Positions 6,921 to 15,766 of a DNA stretch of 15,766 nucleotides are shown here, piece by piece (the stretch's first letter is position 1; every line of letters begins with the position of its first letter). The notes beneath the pieces were generated by a model, which was not told the origin of the DNA, did not search any database, and worked only from the letters and a program-made list of their open reading frames with translations. The DNA is from Pseudomonadota bacterium (GTDB lineage: Bacteria; Pseudomonadota; Alphaproteobacteria; Rhizobiales; Rhizobiaceae), in the NCBI GenBank assembly GCA_023419995.1, contig JAEZXF010000217.1, positions 1 to 15,766 on the forward strand, given 5' to 3'. The position numbers and the translations under genes are program-made.

Positions 6921-7730
6921 TCAGCTCGCCGGCCGCGGGGCGATCGCGGCGCCGAGGATCGCGCCGGGCAGGTCGCCCTCGCCCATTTCCTGCACCAGCA
7001 CGGCGCAGCCGCCCACGCCCTTGCGGGCGACCTCGTTTTTCGGGAGCTCTATGCGGGTCCTGCGGCCGTTCCACATGCCGGCGGAATGGAAGCCGGCGAC
7101 CGCGTTCCAGTAGGTCAGCTCGCGGCCGGCATTCTTGCCGCGCTCGATCTTCACCGGAACCGCCGGCTCGAAATAGACGACGACGATCTGCGCCGCGTGC
7201 ACCGGGCGGTCGGCGTCGCCGACCTCGATGACCAGCGCCCCGCCCTCGTAGGAAAGCGAGACGTCGACGCCCATCCCCTCGGCGGTGCCGGCCATCCTCC
7301 GGATCGCACCCTCGATCTTGCCGCGCTTGGCGCCGTTCATCTGCTCGCGGCCGTTGACCACCGCCTGCGGCGTGAACACCGAGCGGGTGCCGAAGGCGCG
7401 GCTGTACTCCTGCTGGCGGGCGGTGTTCTCGGGGCTGGCCATGGTGTCGCGCCAGCCGAGATAGTCCCAGTAGTCGACGTGATAGGCCAGCGCGACGACG
7501 TCGCCGGAACGCGCGAGGTCGGCGAGCAGCGCGTCGGCCGGCGGGCAGAAGCCGCAGCCCTGGCTGGTGAACAGCTCGACGACGGCCTTCGGCCGCTTGA
7601 CATTTTCCGCGGCACCGGCGCCACTTGCGGATGCAAGGATCAATGCGGCCGTCGCCAGCCTGAGGAAGGTCAAGACCAACGAATTTTCCCGAATCTTCAG
7701 AGGGTTCTCGCGAACCCCGTCGCAGCACAT
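6921..7730 (-). CDS. Secreted DUF1223 protein, thioredoxin-like
   Basis: This protein (269 residues from the longest ATG) belongs to DUF1223, whose members carry a thioredoxin-like CxxC motif. A hydrophobic N-terminal segment ('LTFLRLATAALILASASGAGAAE', about 20-42) looks like a signal peptide cleaved after AGA. The conserved core begins 'KAVVELFTSQGCGFCPPADALLADLA', with C59 and C62 forming CGFC, and continues with 'VVALAYHVDYWDYLGWRDTMASPENTARQQEYS' and 'SVFTPQAVVNG'. It probably acts in the periplasm in thiol chemistry, but no substrate is known to me. The start is uncertain: the ATG at 7730 lacks a ribosome binding site, and TTG codons just before the signal peptide (around 7674-7682) would give a more usual short n-region. 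Its 3' end converges on the small-RNA terminator at 6802-6834. Confidence 0.88.
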   Translation of the reverse strand: MCCDGVRENPLKIRENSLVLTFLRLATAALILASASGAGAAENVKRPKAVVELFTSQGCGFCPPADALLADLARSGDVVALAYHVDYWDYLGWRDTMASPENTARQQEYSRAFGTRSVFTPQAVVNGREQMNGAKRGKIEGAIRRMAGTAEGMGVDVSLSYEGGALVIEVGDADRPVHAAQIVVVYFEPAVPVKIERGKNAGRELTYWNAVAGFHSAGMWNGRRTRIELPKNEVARKGVGGCAVLVQEMGEGDLPGAILGAAIAPRPAS

Positions 7731-7883
7731 GGGGCGGCGGACCGACGAACGGCGTCCGGCTTCTGACTGGCTCCGATGCCCCGGCAGAGACTATGCACCA
7801 CCGGACGGGACTGGAAGTCACGTTGCGGTGAAACCCCCAGCTTAACGCCCGCCCTCGCCCGTTCCCCTTCTTATGGAATCGCC

Positions 7884-8552
7884 ATGCTTCAGGATCTTCA
7901 CGCCGCCATCGACATCTACTGCGAGCGCACCGGCCCGGAATTCTGGTCCGAGCCGTTCAACGCCCTGACCAACCTCGCCTTCGTCGCCGCCGGCCTGTGG
8001 GGCCTCGGCGCCGTGCGGAGGCGCGGCGCCGGCGGCTTCGCCGAGCTTCTGGCGTGGTGGGTCGTCGCCATCGGCATCGGCTCGTTCCTGTTCCACACCT
8101 TCGCGACGTGGCTGACCATGTGGGGCGACATCCTGCCCATCGCCGGCTTCACGCTCGTCTACACGCTGTTCAACCTGCGCCGGTTCCTCGGCTTCTCCTG
8201 GCCGAAGTCGCTGGCGATCTTCCTCGCCTTCTACGTCGCAGTCGCGCTCGTCACCTACGCCGTGCCGGACTGGCTGCGCGCGGCCTCGAACGGCTCGACC
8301 GGCTACCTGCCGCCCTTCCTGGCGCTGGTCTTCTTCGGCATCTGGGTCATCCGCGCCGGCAACCCGGCCGGCTGGTACAACATCGCCGCGGCGGCGATCT
8401 TCGTCGTCTCCGTCAGCTTCCGCGCCCTCGACCCGGTGGTGTGCGAGGCCATGCCGCTCGGCACCCACTTCCTGTGGCACTCCTTCAACGGGCTGCTGCT
8501 GGGCGTGGTGCTGGCCGGCGTCGCGCGCTACGGCGCGCCGGCGAAAGGATAG
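7884..8552 (+). CDS. Ceramidase-family integral membrane protein (alkaline ceramidase-like, CREST superfamily)
   Basis: This 222-residue protein has about seven hydrophobic segments and the motifs of the ceramidase family: 'IDIYCERTGPEFWSEPFNALTNLAF' at the N-terminus, 'IGSFLFHTFATWLTMWGDILPI' with H71 and D82, and 'GTHFLWHSFNG' with H195 and H199 near the C-terminus. Those His and Asp residues match the zinc-binding set of alkaline ceramidases and relatives. By family it would be a metal-dependent lipid amidase in the inner membrane; whether the substrate is a bacterial sphingolipid, ornithine lipid or something else is not shown. The ATG at 7884 is chosen because GGA lies just upstream (7876-7878) and the segment before it (7776-7883) is not protein-like. 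It stands alone, with a palindromic repeat element after it separating it from the convergent acnA. Confidence 0.85.
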   Translation: MLQDLHAAIDIYCERTGPEFWSEPFNALTNLAFVAAGLWGLGAVRRRGAGGFAELLAWWVVAIGIGSFLFHTFATWLTMWGDILPIAGFTLVYTLFNLRRFLGFSWPKSLAIFLAFYVAVALVTYAVPDWLRAASNGSTGYLPPFLALVFFGIWVIRAGNPAGWYNIAAAAIFVVSVSFRALDPVVCEAMPLGTHFLWHSFNGLLLGVVLAGVARYGAPAKG

Positions 8553-8575
8553 ACCCCGCCCCTGCGGCAGTCGCT

Positions 8576-8699
8576 CTTCTCCCCGTTCACGGGGAGAAGA
8601 TGCCGGCAGGCGGATGAGGGGCGGCGCAAACCTTCAAAAGCCGATGCTGTCCCTCATCCGGCCCTTCGGGCCACCTTCTCCCCGCAGGCGGGGAGAAGG
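8576..8699. repeat. Composite palindromic repeat, copy 1 (RIME-like)
   Basis: Two hairpin units face each other. The left unit has CTTCTCCCCG (8576-8585) paired with CGGGGAGAAG (8590-8599), then an arm with TGCCGGCAGG and CGGATGAGGG (8601-8620). The right unit has CCCTCATCCG (8651-8660), the mini-hairpin GGCCC-TTC-GGGCC (8660-8672), then an 11-bp stem CCTTCTCCCCG (8674-8684) with CGGGGAGAAGG (8689-8699). The CGGATGAGGG and CCCTCATCCG arms are exact reverse complements. The element fills the gap between the convergent ceramidase and acnA stops, 10 bp from the latter, where it could end or stabilise both transcripts. It resembles the rhizobial RIME mosaic elements; that family name is from memory. 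Confidence 0.85.
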
Positions 8700-8709
8700 A
8701 ATGCGCAGC

Positions 8710-11400
<2,691 letters not shown>

Positions 11401-11688
11401 GTGCGATCCCTAACGTTCGGTTGCCGATGGGGTAACGGACGCCAGTGCATGCTTATCACGCGCAAAGGTGCGGGTACGGTCATTTCCGCTGCCCGTCCCC
11501 CCGCGTGCAGCCGTTCAAGGCGGCGCTCGCGATGGTTCGGCACAAATTGGTTCCCATGCCGACCGCTGGCACGGTTGCCCCGGATATAGAGAAGTTCGTA
11601 GAATAGTTCCAGAGAGAGTTTGGGTGATTTTACGCTTCCGCGCGGATCGCCCGCCGAAGCAGGAAAGCAGAGCGAAAGCGGGGCATCC
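11401..11688. promoter_or_regulatory. Divergent control region between acnA and ccmA
   Basis: These 288 bp contain no gene that I can support. For ccmA (plus), TTGCCC (11575-11580) and TAGAAT (11599-11604) with an 18-bp spacer form a fair promoter. For acnA (minus), candidates are ATGACC with TGATAA about 18-19 bp apart (around 11455-11485), and TGGAAC with CTATAT around 11583-11613. All are hand-picked matches with no experimental or statistical support. Confidence 0.35.
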
Positions 11689-12297
11689 ATGCGGCTGATC
11701 GCCGACACACTTGGCGCCGAACGCGGCGGCGAGCCGGTCTTTTCCGGCATATCCTTCGACCTCGGCGAGGGCGAGGGCCTCGTCGTCACCGGACCGAACG
11801 GCTCCGGCAAGTCCACCCTGCTGCGCGTGGTCGCCGGGCTGCTGCCACCGGCGGAGGGAACGATTCGCCTCGAGGGCGGCGGCGAGGAATGGCCGGCGGC
11901 GGAGGCCGCCTGCCACTATCTCGGCCACCAGAACGCGATGAAGACCGCGCTGACCGTCGAGGAGAACCTGCGCTTCTGGCAGGCGTTCTGCGGCGCGCCG
12001 CATCTCGACGTCGCCGAGGCGCTCGACATGGTCGGCCTGCCGGGCGTGGCGAGCCTGCCCTTCGGCTATCTCTCGACCGGCCAGAAGCGGCGCGTCTCCA
12101 TCGCCAAACTCCTCGTCGGCTACCGCCCCGTCTGGCTGCTCGACGAGCCGACCGCCGGCCTCGACGCCGCCTCCGAGAGGCAGTTCGCCGCGCTGATGGG
12201 CGCGCATCTCGAGGACGGCGGCATCATCGTCGCCGCCACCCACATCCCGCTCGGGCTGGAAGGCGTGAAGGGCCTGCGGCTGGAGGGAGCGGCGTGA
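11689..12297 (+). CDS. ccmA: Haem exporter ATP-binding subunit CcmA
   Basis: This 202-residue ABC ATPase is the motor of the CcmABCD complex that handles haem for cytochrome c maturation at the inner membrane. All ATPase motifs are intact: Walker A 'GPNGSGKS' (35-42), Q-loop Q81 in 'YLGHQNAMK', signature 'LSTGQ' (128-132), Walker B 'VWLLDEP' (148-154) and H-loop H185. 'GHQNAMKTALTVEENLRFW' is characteristic of CcmA. Length is normal. The ATG at 11689 with GGGG upstream is preferred over a TTG extension to 11620. Within the ccm cluster it is separated from ccmB by a 181-bp gap filled with palindromic repeat copy 2, unusual spacing for partner subunits. Confidence 0.96.
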   Translation: MRLIADTLGAERGGEPVFSGISFDLGEGEGLVVTGPNGSGKSTLLRVVAGLLPPAEGTIRLEGGGEEWPAAEAACHYLGHQNAMKTALTVEENLRFWQAFCGAPHLDVAEALDMVGLPGVASLPFGYLSTGQKRRVSIAKLLVGYRPVWLLDEPTAGLDAASERQFAALMGAHLEDGGIIVAATHIPLGLEGVKGLRLEGAA

Positions 12298-12322
12298 TGC
12301 CACATTCTTCGACGTCTGCGCT

Positions 12323-12447
12323 GCCCCTCATCCGGCCCTTCGGGCCACCTTCTCCCCGTGAACGGGGAGAAGGGGAACTGCAACGTCGCGGCAGGCCCCC
12401 CTCTCCCCGTCCACGGGGAGAGGGTGCCGGCAGGCAGGTGAGGGGCG
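12323..12447. repeat. Composite palindromic repeat, copy 2 (RIME-like), inside the ccm operon
   Basis: This is built from the same two units as the copy at 8576-8699 but in the opposite arrangement, arms outward. CCCCTCATCC and the mini-hairpin GGCCC-TTC-GGGCC (12334-12346) lead into an 11-bp stem CCTTCTCCCCG (12348-12358) with CGGGGAGAAGG (12363-12373). About 25 bp later a 12-bp stem CCCTCTCCCCGT (12399-12410) pairs with ACGGGGAGAGGG (12413-12424), then TGCCGGCAGGCAGGTGAGGGGC. The ends CCCCTCA and TGAGGGG form a terminal inverted repeat. It lies between ccmA and ccmB, so its strong RNA hairpins would be in the operon message and could make a processing or attenuation point. Confidence 0.87.
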
Positions 12448-12478
12448 GCGCGGACGGCGCAGCCGAAGGTGCGGCTCC

Positions 12479-13144
12479 ATGCTAGCTCTCTTCGTCCGCG
12501 ACCTACGGCTCGGCCTCCGCGCCGGCGGCGGCGCGCTGGTCGGCGTGCTGTTCTTCCTCGCCGTCGTCGCGGTGGTGCCGTTCGGCGTCGGGCCGGACCT
12601 CAACCTTCTCGCCCGCATCGGCCCGGCGATCCTGTGGATCGGGGCGCTGCTCGCCTCGCTGCTCGGCCTCGACCGCCTGTTCCAGGCCGACCGCGAGGAC
12701 GGCGCGCTCGACCTGATGGTGATGAACGACGGCCGCCACATGCTGGCGCTGACCGTCGCCGTCAAATGCCTCGCCCACTGGACGGCGTCGGTGCTGCCGC
12801 TGGTGATCGCCTCGCCGCTGCTCGGCCTGTTCATGAACATGGAGCCGGTGGGCATCGCCGCCGCCACGCTCACCCTTCTCGTCGGCACGCCCGCCATCAC
12901 CTTCGTCGGCGCGGTGGGCGCGGCGGTCGCCGTCTCGCTGCCGCGCGGCGGGCTCCTCGTCTCGGTGCTGATCCTGCCGCTCGCCATCCCGGTGCTGATC
13001 TTCGGCGTCTCGGCCGCCTACGGCGCGGTCGCCGACCCCAACCCGTTCCTGCCGCCGTTCCTCATCCTGTGCGCCCTCACGCTCGGCTTCGCCGTGATCG
13101 GCCCGCTGGCCGCGGCGCTGGCGCTGAAATTCGGCCTCGATTGA
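12479..13144 (+). CDS. ccmB: Haem exporter membrane subunit CcmB
   Basis: This 221-residue polytopic membrane protein is the permease partner of CcmA. It opens 'MLALFVRDLRLGLRAGGGALVGVLFFLAVVAVVPFGVGPD', and has 'LLASLLGLDRLFQADREDGALDLM' and six expected helices, all typical of CcmB. Length is normal (about 220). The ATG at 12479 has GAAGG about 9 bp upstream, immediately after the palindromic repeat element. ccmC follows 83 bp downstream. Confidence 0.95.
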   Translation: MLALFVRDLRLGLRAGGGALVGVLFFLAVVAVVPFGVGPDLNLLARIGPAILWIGALLASLLGLDRLFQADREDGALDLMVMNDGRHMLALTVAVKCLAHWTASVLPLVIASPLLGLFMNMEPVGIAAATLTLLVGTPAITFVGAVGAAVAVSLPRGGLLVSVLILPLAIPVLIFGVSAAYGAVADPNPFLPPFLILCALTLGFAVIGPLAAALALKFGLD

Positions 13145-13227
13145 TCGGCATCACATCGCCGCGAGGAGAAAGCTGCGACAAGGACACGGAATTGCGCACG
13201 AAAGCGACCCGATCTATGAAGGCAGCC

Positions 13228-14001
13228 ATGAGCGACACCGCAGCCGCACGCCCCGCACGCTGGACAGACCTCGCGAACCCGACCCGGTTCATCGCCCTCG
13301 CCGACAGGATCGTGCCGTGGCTGGCCGCGCTCTCCGTGCTGGTGCTGGCCGCCGGCCTGTGGCTCGCCTTCTCCGCCCCGGAGGACTACCAGCAGGGCAT
13401 AACCGTGCGCATCATGTACATCCACGTGCCGTTCGCGTGGCTGGCCATGATGTGCTACTCGATCATGGCCGTCTCGTCGCTCGGCACGCTGGTCTGGCGG
13501 CACCCGCTGGCCGACGTCTCGGTCAAGGCGGCCGCTCCCATCGGCGCGGTGTTCACCCTCCTTTCGCTGGTCACCGGCTCGATCTGGGGCAAGCCGATGT
13601 GGGGCACCTGGTGGGTGTGGGACGCCCGCCTCACCTCCGTCTTCGTGCTGTTCCTGATGTATCTCGGCCTGATCGCGCTGACGCGCGCCCTCGACGACCC
13701 GGGCAAGGCGGCGAAGGCCGCAGCGGTCGTCACCCTGGTCGGCTTCGTCAACATCCCGATCATCAAGTTCTCGGTCGACTGGTGGAACACGCTGCACCAG
13801 CCGGCCTCGGTCATCCGGCTCGACGGGCCGACGATCCACCCCGCCATGCTGTGGCCGCTGCTCACCTGCGCCACCGGCTTCACGCTGCTGTTCGTCACGC
13901 TGCACCTGATGGCGATGCGCACCGAGATCCTGCGCCGCCGCGTCGCGGCCATGCGGCGCATGGCCGCCCGCGCCGCCGACAGGGGGGAGGCCGGCCGATG
14001 A
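13228..14001 (+). CDS. ccmC: Haem lyase/handling protein CcmC
   Basis: This 257-residue inner-membrane protein delivers haem to CcmE. The tryptophan-rich WWD motif 'WGTWWVWD' (125-132) and the two haem-ligand histidines H66 ('YIHVPFAW') and H190 ('WWNTLHQPAS') are present, with six membrane helices. Length is typical. The ATG at 13228 is preferred because GAAGG lies 5 bp upstream; an in-frame ATG at 13216 has a poorer site. The stop overlaps the ccmD start by 4 bp (ATGA), indicating translational coupling. Confidence 0.96.
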   Translation: MSDTAAARPARWTDLANPTRFIALADRIVPWLAALSVLVLAAGLWLAFSAPEDYQQGITVRIMYIHVPFAWLAMMCYSIMAVSSLGTLVWRHPLADVSVKAAAPIGAVFTLLSLVTGSIWGKPMWGTWWVWDARLTSVFVLFLMYLGLIALTRALDDPGKAAKAAAVVTLVGFVNIPIIKFSVDWWNTLHQPASVIRLDGPTIHPAMLWPLLTCATGFTLLFVTLHLMAMRTEILRRRVAAMRRMAARAADRGEAGR

Positions 14002-14168
14002 GCGCGCACGTCCTCTACGTCGCCGCCGCCTACGGCATCTCGGCGCTGGTCCTCGCCGGGCTGGCCCTGTGGATCCTCGCCGACCAGCGCGCCCGCCGCC
14101 GCGAGATGGCGGCGCTGGAGGCCGCGGGCGTGCGCCGCCGCTCCGACGCGAGGGGCACGCCGGCATGA
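13998..14168 (+). CDS. ccmD: Haem exporter small subunit CcmD
   Basis: This 56-residue protein has one membrane segment ('VLYVAAAYGISALVLAGLALWILA') followed by a basic cytoplasmic tail ('DQRARRREMAALEAAGVRRR'), the usual layout of CcmD, which holds CcmE to the CcmABC complex. 'AAYGISALVL' resembles the conserved Tyr-containing CcmD helix start. It overlaps ccmC and ccmG by 4 bp each (ATGA). The identification rests on size, topology and position as much as on sequence. Confidence 0.9.
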   Translation: MSAHVLYVAAAYGISALVLAGLALWILADQRARRREMAALEAAGVRRRSDARGTPA

Positions 14169-14746
14169 GCGCGCGGAACCAAGGCGAGGCCACGCCCGAG
14201 CCGCGGCGCTGGCTGGCGATCCTGCCGCTTCTGGTCTTCATGGCGCTGGCCGGAGTGTTCCTCGCCCAGCTCCTCTCCGGCCGCGACAACACCACCGTGC
14301 CGTCGGCGCTGATCGGCCAGCCCGCGCCGGCGACGCCGCTGCCGCCGCTCGACGGGATCGACCGGCCGGGCTTCGAGCCTGCGGCGCTTGCCGGCAAGGT
14401 CACGCTGGTCAACGTCTGGGCCTCGTGGTGCGTGCCGTGCCGCCAGGAGCATCCCGTGCTGATGGACCTGGCCAGGGACGGCCGCGTCGACATCGTCGGG
14501 CTGAACTACAAGGACAATCCCGACAAGGCCCGCCGCTTCCTCGGCGAGCTCGGCAATCCCTACACGGCGCTCGGCGTCGACCAGTCCGGCCGGGCGGCGA
14601 TCGAATGGGGCGTCTATGGCATTCCCGAGACGTTCCTCGTCGGCAGGGACGGCACCATCGCCTGGAAGCATGTCGGCCCGTTCGATCCGCAGAACGTCGC
14701 GACGACGCTGATGCCGGAAATCGAGAAGGCGCTCGCCGCGCAATAG
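14165..14746 (+). CDS. ccmG: Thiol:disulfide interchange protein CcmG (DsbE)
   Basis: This 193-residue membrane-anchored periplasmic thioredoxin reduces apocytochrome c cysteines before haem attachment. One N-terminal anchor ('LAILPLLVFMALAGVFLAQLL', about 17-37) precedes 'LIGQPAPATPLPPLDG', the active site W88-C-V-P-C92 ('NVWASWCVPCRQEHP'), and cis-proline P154 ('YGIPETFLV'). 'EWGVYGIPETF' is characteristic of CcmG. The start overlaps the ccmD stop by 4 bp. It is the last gene of the cluster; ccmE, ccmF and ccmH are not in this window and presumably lie elsewhere. Confidence 0.96.
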   Translation: MSARNQGEATPEPRRWLAILPLLVFMALAGVFLAQLLSGRDNTTVPSALIGQPAPATPLPPLDGIDRPGFEPAALAGKVTLVNVWASWCVPCRQEHPVLMDLARDGRVDIVGLNYKDNPDKARRFLGELGNPYTALGVDQSGRAAIEWGVYGIPETFLVGRDGTIAWKHVGPFDPQNVATTLMPEIEKALAAQ

Positions 14747-14768
14747 GGCGATCGCCGGACCGGGCTGC

Positions 14769-15227
14769 CTACTGGCAGACGTCCACCCACTCGGCCAAGG
14801 TCAGCTCGGCCAGCCGTTCCGGGGTGATCCTGAGCGCCGCGTTGATCGCGCCGGCAGCCGGCACCACTTCCACGAAGCGCTTCAGCGACACGTCGCAATA
14901 GACCGGCACCGGGCCGGGCAGGCCGAACGGGCACACGCCGCCGACCGGGTGGCTGGTGATCGCCAGCACGTCCTCGGCGCCCAGCATGCGCGGCTTGGCC
15001 GCGAACGTGTCCTTGAACTTGCGGTTGTCGAGCCGTGCCGTGCCCGCCGCGACGACGAGCACGACCCGCTCGCCGGCCCGCACGCAGATGGTCTTGGCGA
15101 TCTGGGCCGGCTCCACCCCGTGCACGGCGGCGGCGAGATCGACGGTCGCCGTGCTGTCGTCGGTGACCATGATTTCGATGTCGGGGGCTTTATCGGCGAA
15201 GAAGGCGCGGACGGATTCGAGGCTCAT
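14769..15227 (-). CDS. YbaK/EbsC family aminoacyl-tRNA deacylase
   Basis: This 152-residue single-domain protein belongs to the YbaK/ProX editing family, which hydrolyses mischarged tRNA (for example Cys- or Ala-tRNAPro) in trans. K45 in 'AQIAKTICVR' is the family's essential lysine. 'TARLDNRKFK', 'LGAEDVLAITSHPVGGVCPFGLP' and 'VYCDVSLKRFVEVVPAAG' are typical segments. Which misacylated tRNA it edits cannot be told. The ATG at 15227 has AGGTG about 7 bp upstream; a GTG at 15236 would add three residues. It converges on ccmG, with only 22 bp between the stop codons. Confidence 0.92.
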   Translation of the reverse strand: MSLESVRAFFADKAPDIEIMVTDDSTATVDLAAAVHGVEPAQIAKTICVRAGERVVLVVAAGTARLDNRKFKDTFAAKPRMLGAEDVLAITSHPVGGVCPFGLPGPVPVYCDVSLKRFVEVVPAAGAINAALRITPERLAELTLAEWVDVCQ

Positions 15228-15281
15228 ATGCCGCACCTAGCCCAAGAAGCGGTGCGGCGCAATCGCCCAGCCCCGGAGATA

Positions 15282-15336
15282 ATGTTGACAATCACAGTCC
15301 ACTATGTTGAGTGAACTGGCATTTTAAATTCCAGTT
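15282..15336 (+). promoter_or_regulatory. Putative operator region of the TonB receptor gene
   Basis: Two elements lie 60-115 bp before the receptor start. First, ATGTTGA occurs twice as a direct repeat 22 bp apart (15282-15288 and 15304-15310), the first copy overlapping a TTGACA hexamer. Second, AACTGG (15314-15319) and CCAGTT (15331-15336) bracket the near-palindromic A/T core ATTTTAAAT (15321-15329), forming a 23-bp dyad with one mismatched pair. The A/T-rich composition stands out from the GC-rich surroundings. A repressor site is likely; the regulator is unknown. I could not match it to the Irr, RirA or Fur/Mur boxes as I remember them. Confidence 0.5.
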
Positions 15337-15398
15337 AAAGACCTTCCGGCGTCGGGCCAGCAAGCGGCCGGCCGGCGGGCAGCAGACGGGGGCAAGTC

Positions 15399-15766
15399 AT
15401 GCAGTTCACATCGGAAGGCGCGGGAGCCGCCCGCGGCATCGTCGGGGGCGCCGCGGCCCTGCTTCTGCTCGGCGCCAGCCATCAGGCGCTGGCGCAGTCG
15501 GCGGCGCCGGGCTCGGTCGTCGTCCTCGACCCGATCGTCATCTCCGCCGGCACGGTCGAGGGCTCGACGCTGAGCCAGCGCCTGTCGGTGCTGCCCGGCG
15601 GCGTCGCGCTGGTCGAGCGCGAGGAGATGGCCAGGACGGCCAACCTCACCGCGTCGCGCGCGCTGTCGACGGTGCCCGGCGTCGTCGTGCAGGACTTTTT
15701 CGGCGCCAACGACCAGCCGCGCATCCAGATCCGCGGCTCGGGCCTGCAGCAGAACCCGGTCGAGCG
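15399..15766 (+). CDS. TonB-dependent outer-membrane receptor, N-terminal part (cut by window end)
   Basis: The open frame runs off the right edge; 122 residues are visible. A signal peptide ('GIVGGAAALLLLGASHQALAQ') is cleaved near residue 33. Next come 'VVVLDPIVISAG' (a possible TonB-box region) and the start of the plug domain: 'LPGGVALVEREEMA', 'SRALSTVPGVVVQDFFGANDQPRIQIRGSGLQQNPVER'. The 'IQIRGSG' wording is diagnostic of TonB-dependent receptors, which import siderophores, haem, cobalamin or other scarce ligands across the outer membrane. The ligand cannot be told from this part. The ATG at 15399 follows a GGGGG ribosome binding site (about 15388-15392). A palindromic operator candidate lies upstream. 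Confidence 0.9.
   Translation, partial: MQFTSEGAGAARGIVGGAAALLLLGASHQALAQSAAPGSVVVLDPIVISAGTVEGSTLSQRLSVLPGGVALVEREEMARTANLTASRALSTVPGVVVQDFFGANDQPRIQIRGSGLQQNPVE

Noticed and set aside
15285..15313. TTGACA at 15285-15290 as a standard housekeeping promoter
   Set aside because: No acceptable -10 hexamer occurs 16-18 bp downstream; the sequence is better considered part of the direct-repeat/operator region.

Overview
The window is high-GC DNA, dense in genes, with alphaproteobacterial codon use. The gene content and the intergenic palindromic repeats fit the order Hyphomicrobiales (Rhizobiales): a DUF2794 gene, a DUF1223 gene, a glnK-amtB pair, acnA divergent from ccmABCDG, and RIME-like elements. 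I cannot name the genus. All product calls come from reading motifs by eye; no database search was run.

Layout, left to right. Positions 5-1569 (+) are the end of a chemotaxis cluster: cheW, a single-domain cheY-type receiver, and after a 286-bp gap a small protein with a CheZ-type DxxxQ phosphatase signature and an acidic tail ending in two phenylalanines (a CheT/CheZ-like candidate). Positions 1611-3570 (-) are a nitrogen unit: a sigma-54-type promoter, glnK, amtB and a rho-independent terminator. Positions 3662-4564 (-) are tesB with its own short terminator. It is divergent from a UbiH/COQ6-family FAD hydroxylase at 4663-5907 (+). A hairpin-rich intergenic stretch follows, then a DUF2794 gene (6091-6477, -).

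Positions 6478-6920 have no protein gene. They hold a strong plus-strand terminator (6802-6834) preceded by a foldable sequence (about 6661-6786), which together look like an independently transcribed small RNA, possibly a 6S-like RNA. A secreted DUF1223 protein (-) and a membrane ceramidase-family protein (+) come next. Positions 8710-11400 (-) are acnA, the TCA-cycle aconitase. It is divergent from ccmA, ccmB, ccmC, ccmD and ccmG (11689-14746, +), which supply haem export/handling and thiol reduction for cytochrome c maturation. A YbaK-type aminoacyl-tRNA deacylase (-) and the start of a TonB-dependent receptor (+, cut by the window end) close the window.

Two copies of a composite palindromic repeat are present, each made of two GC-rich hairpin units. 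One sits between the convergent ends of the ceramidase gene and acnA. The other sits inside the ccm operon, between ccmA and ccmB. The observations most worth following up are the CheZ/CheT-like protein, the candidate small RNA at 6661-6834, the repeat inside the ccm operon, the sigma-54 site before glnK, and the palindromic operator candidate upstream of the TonB receptor.
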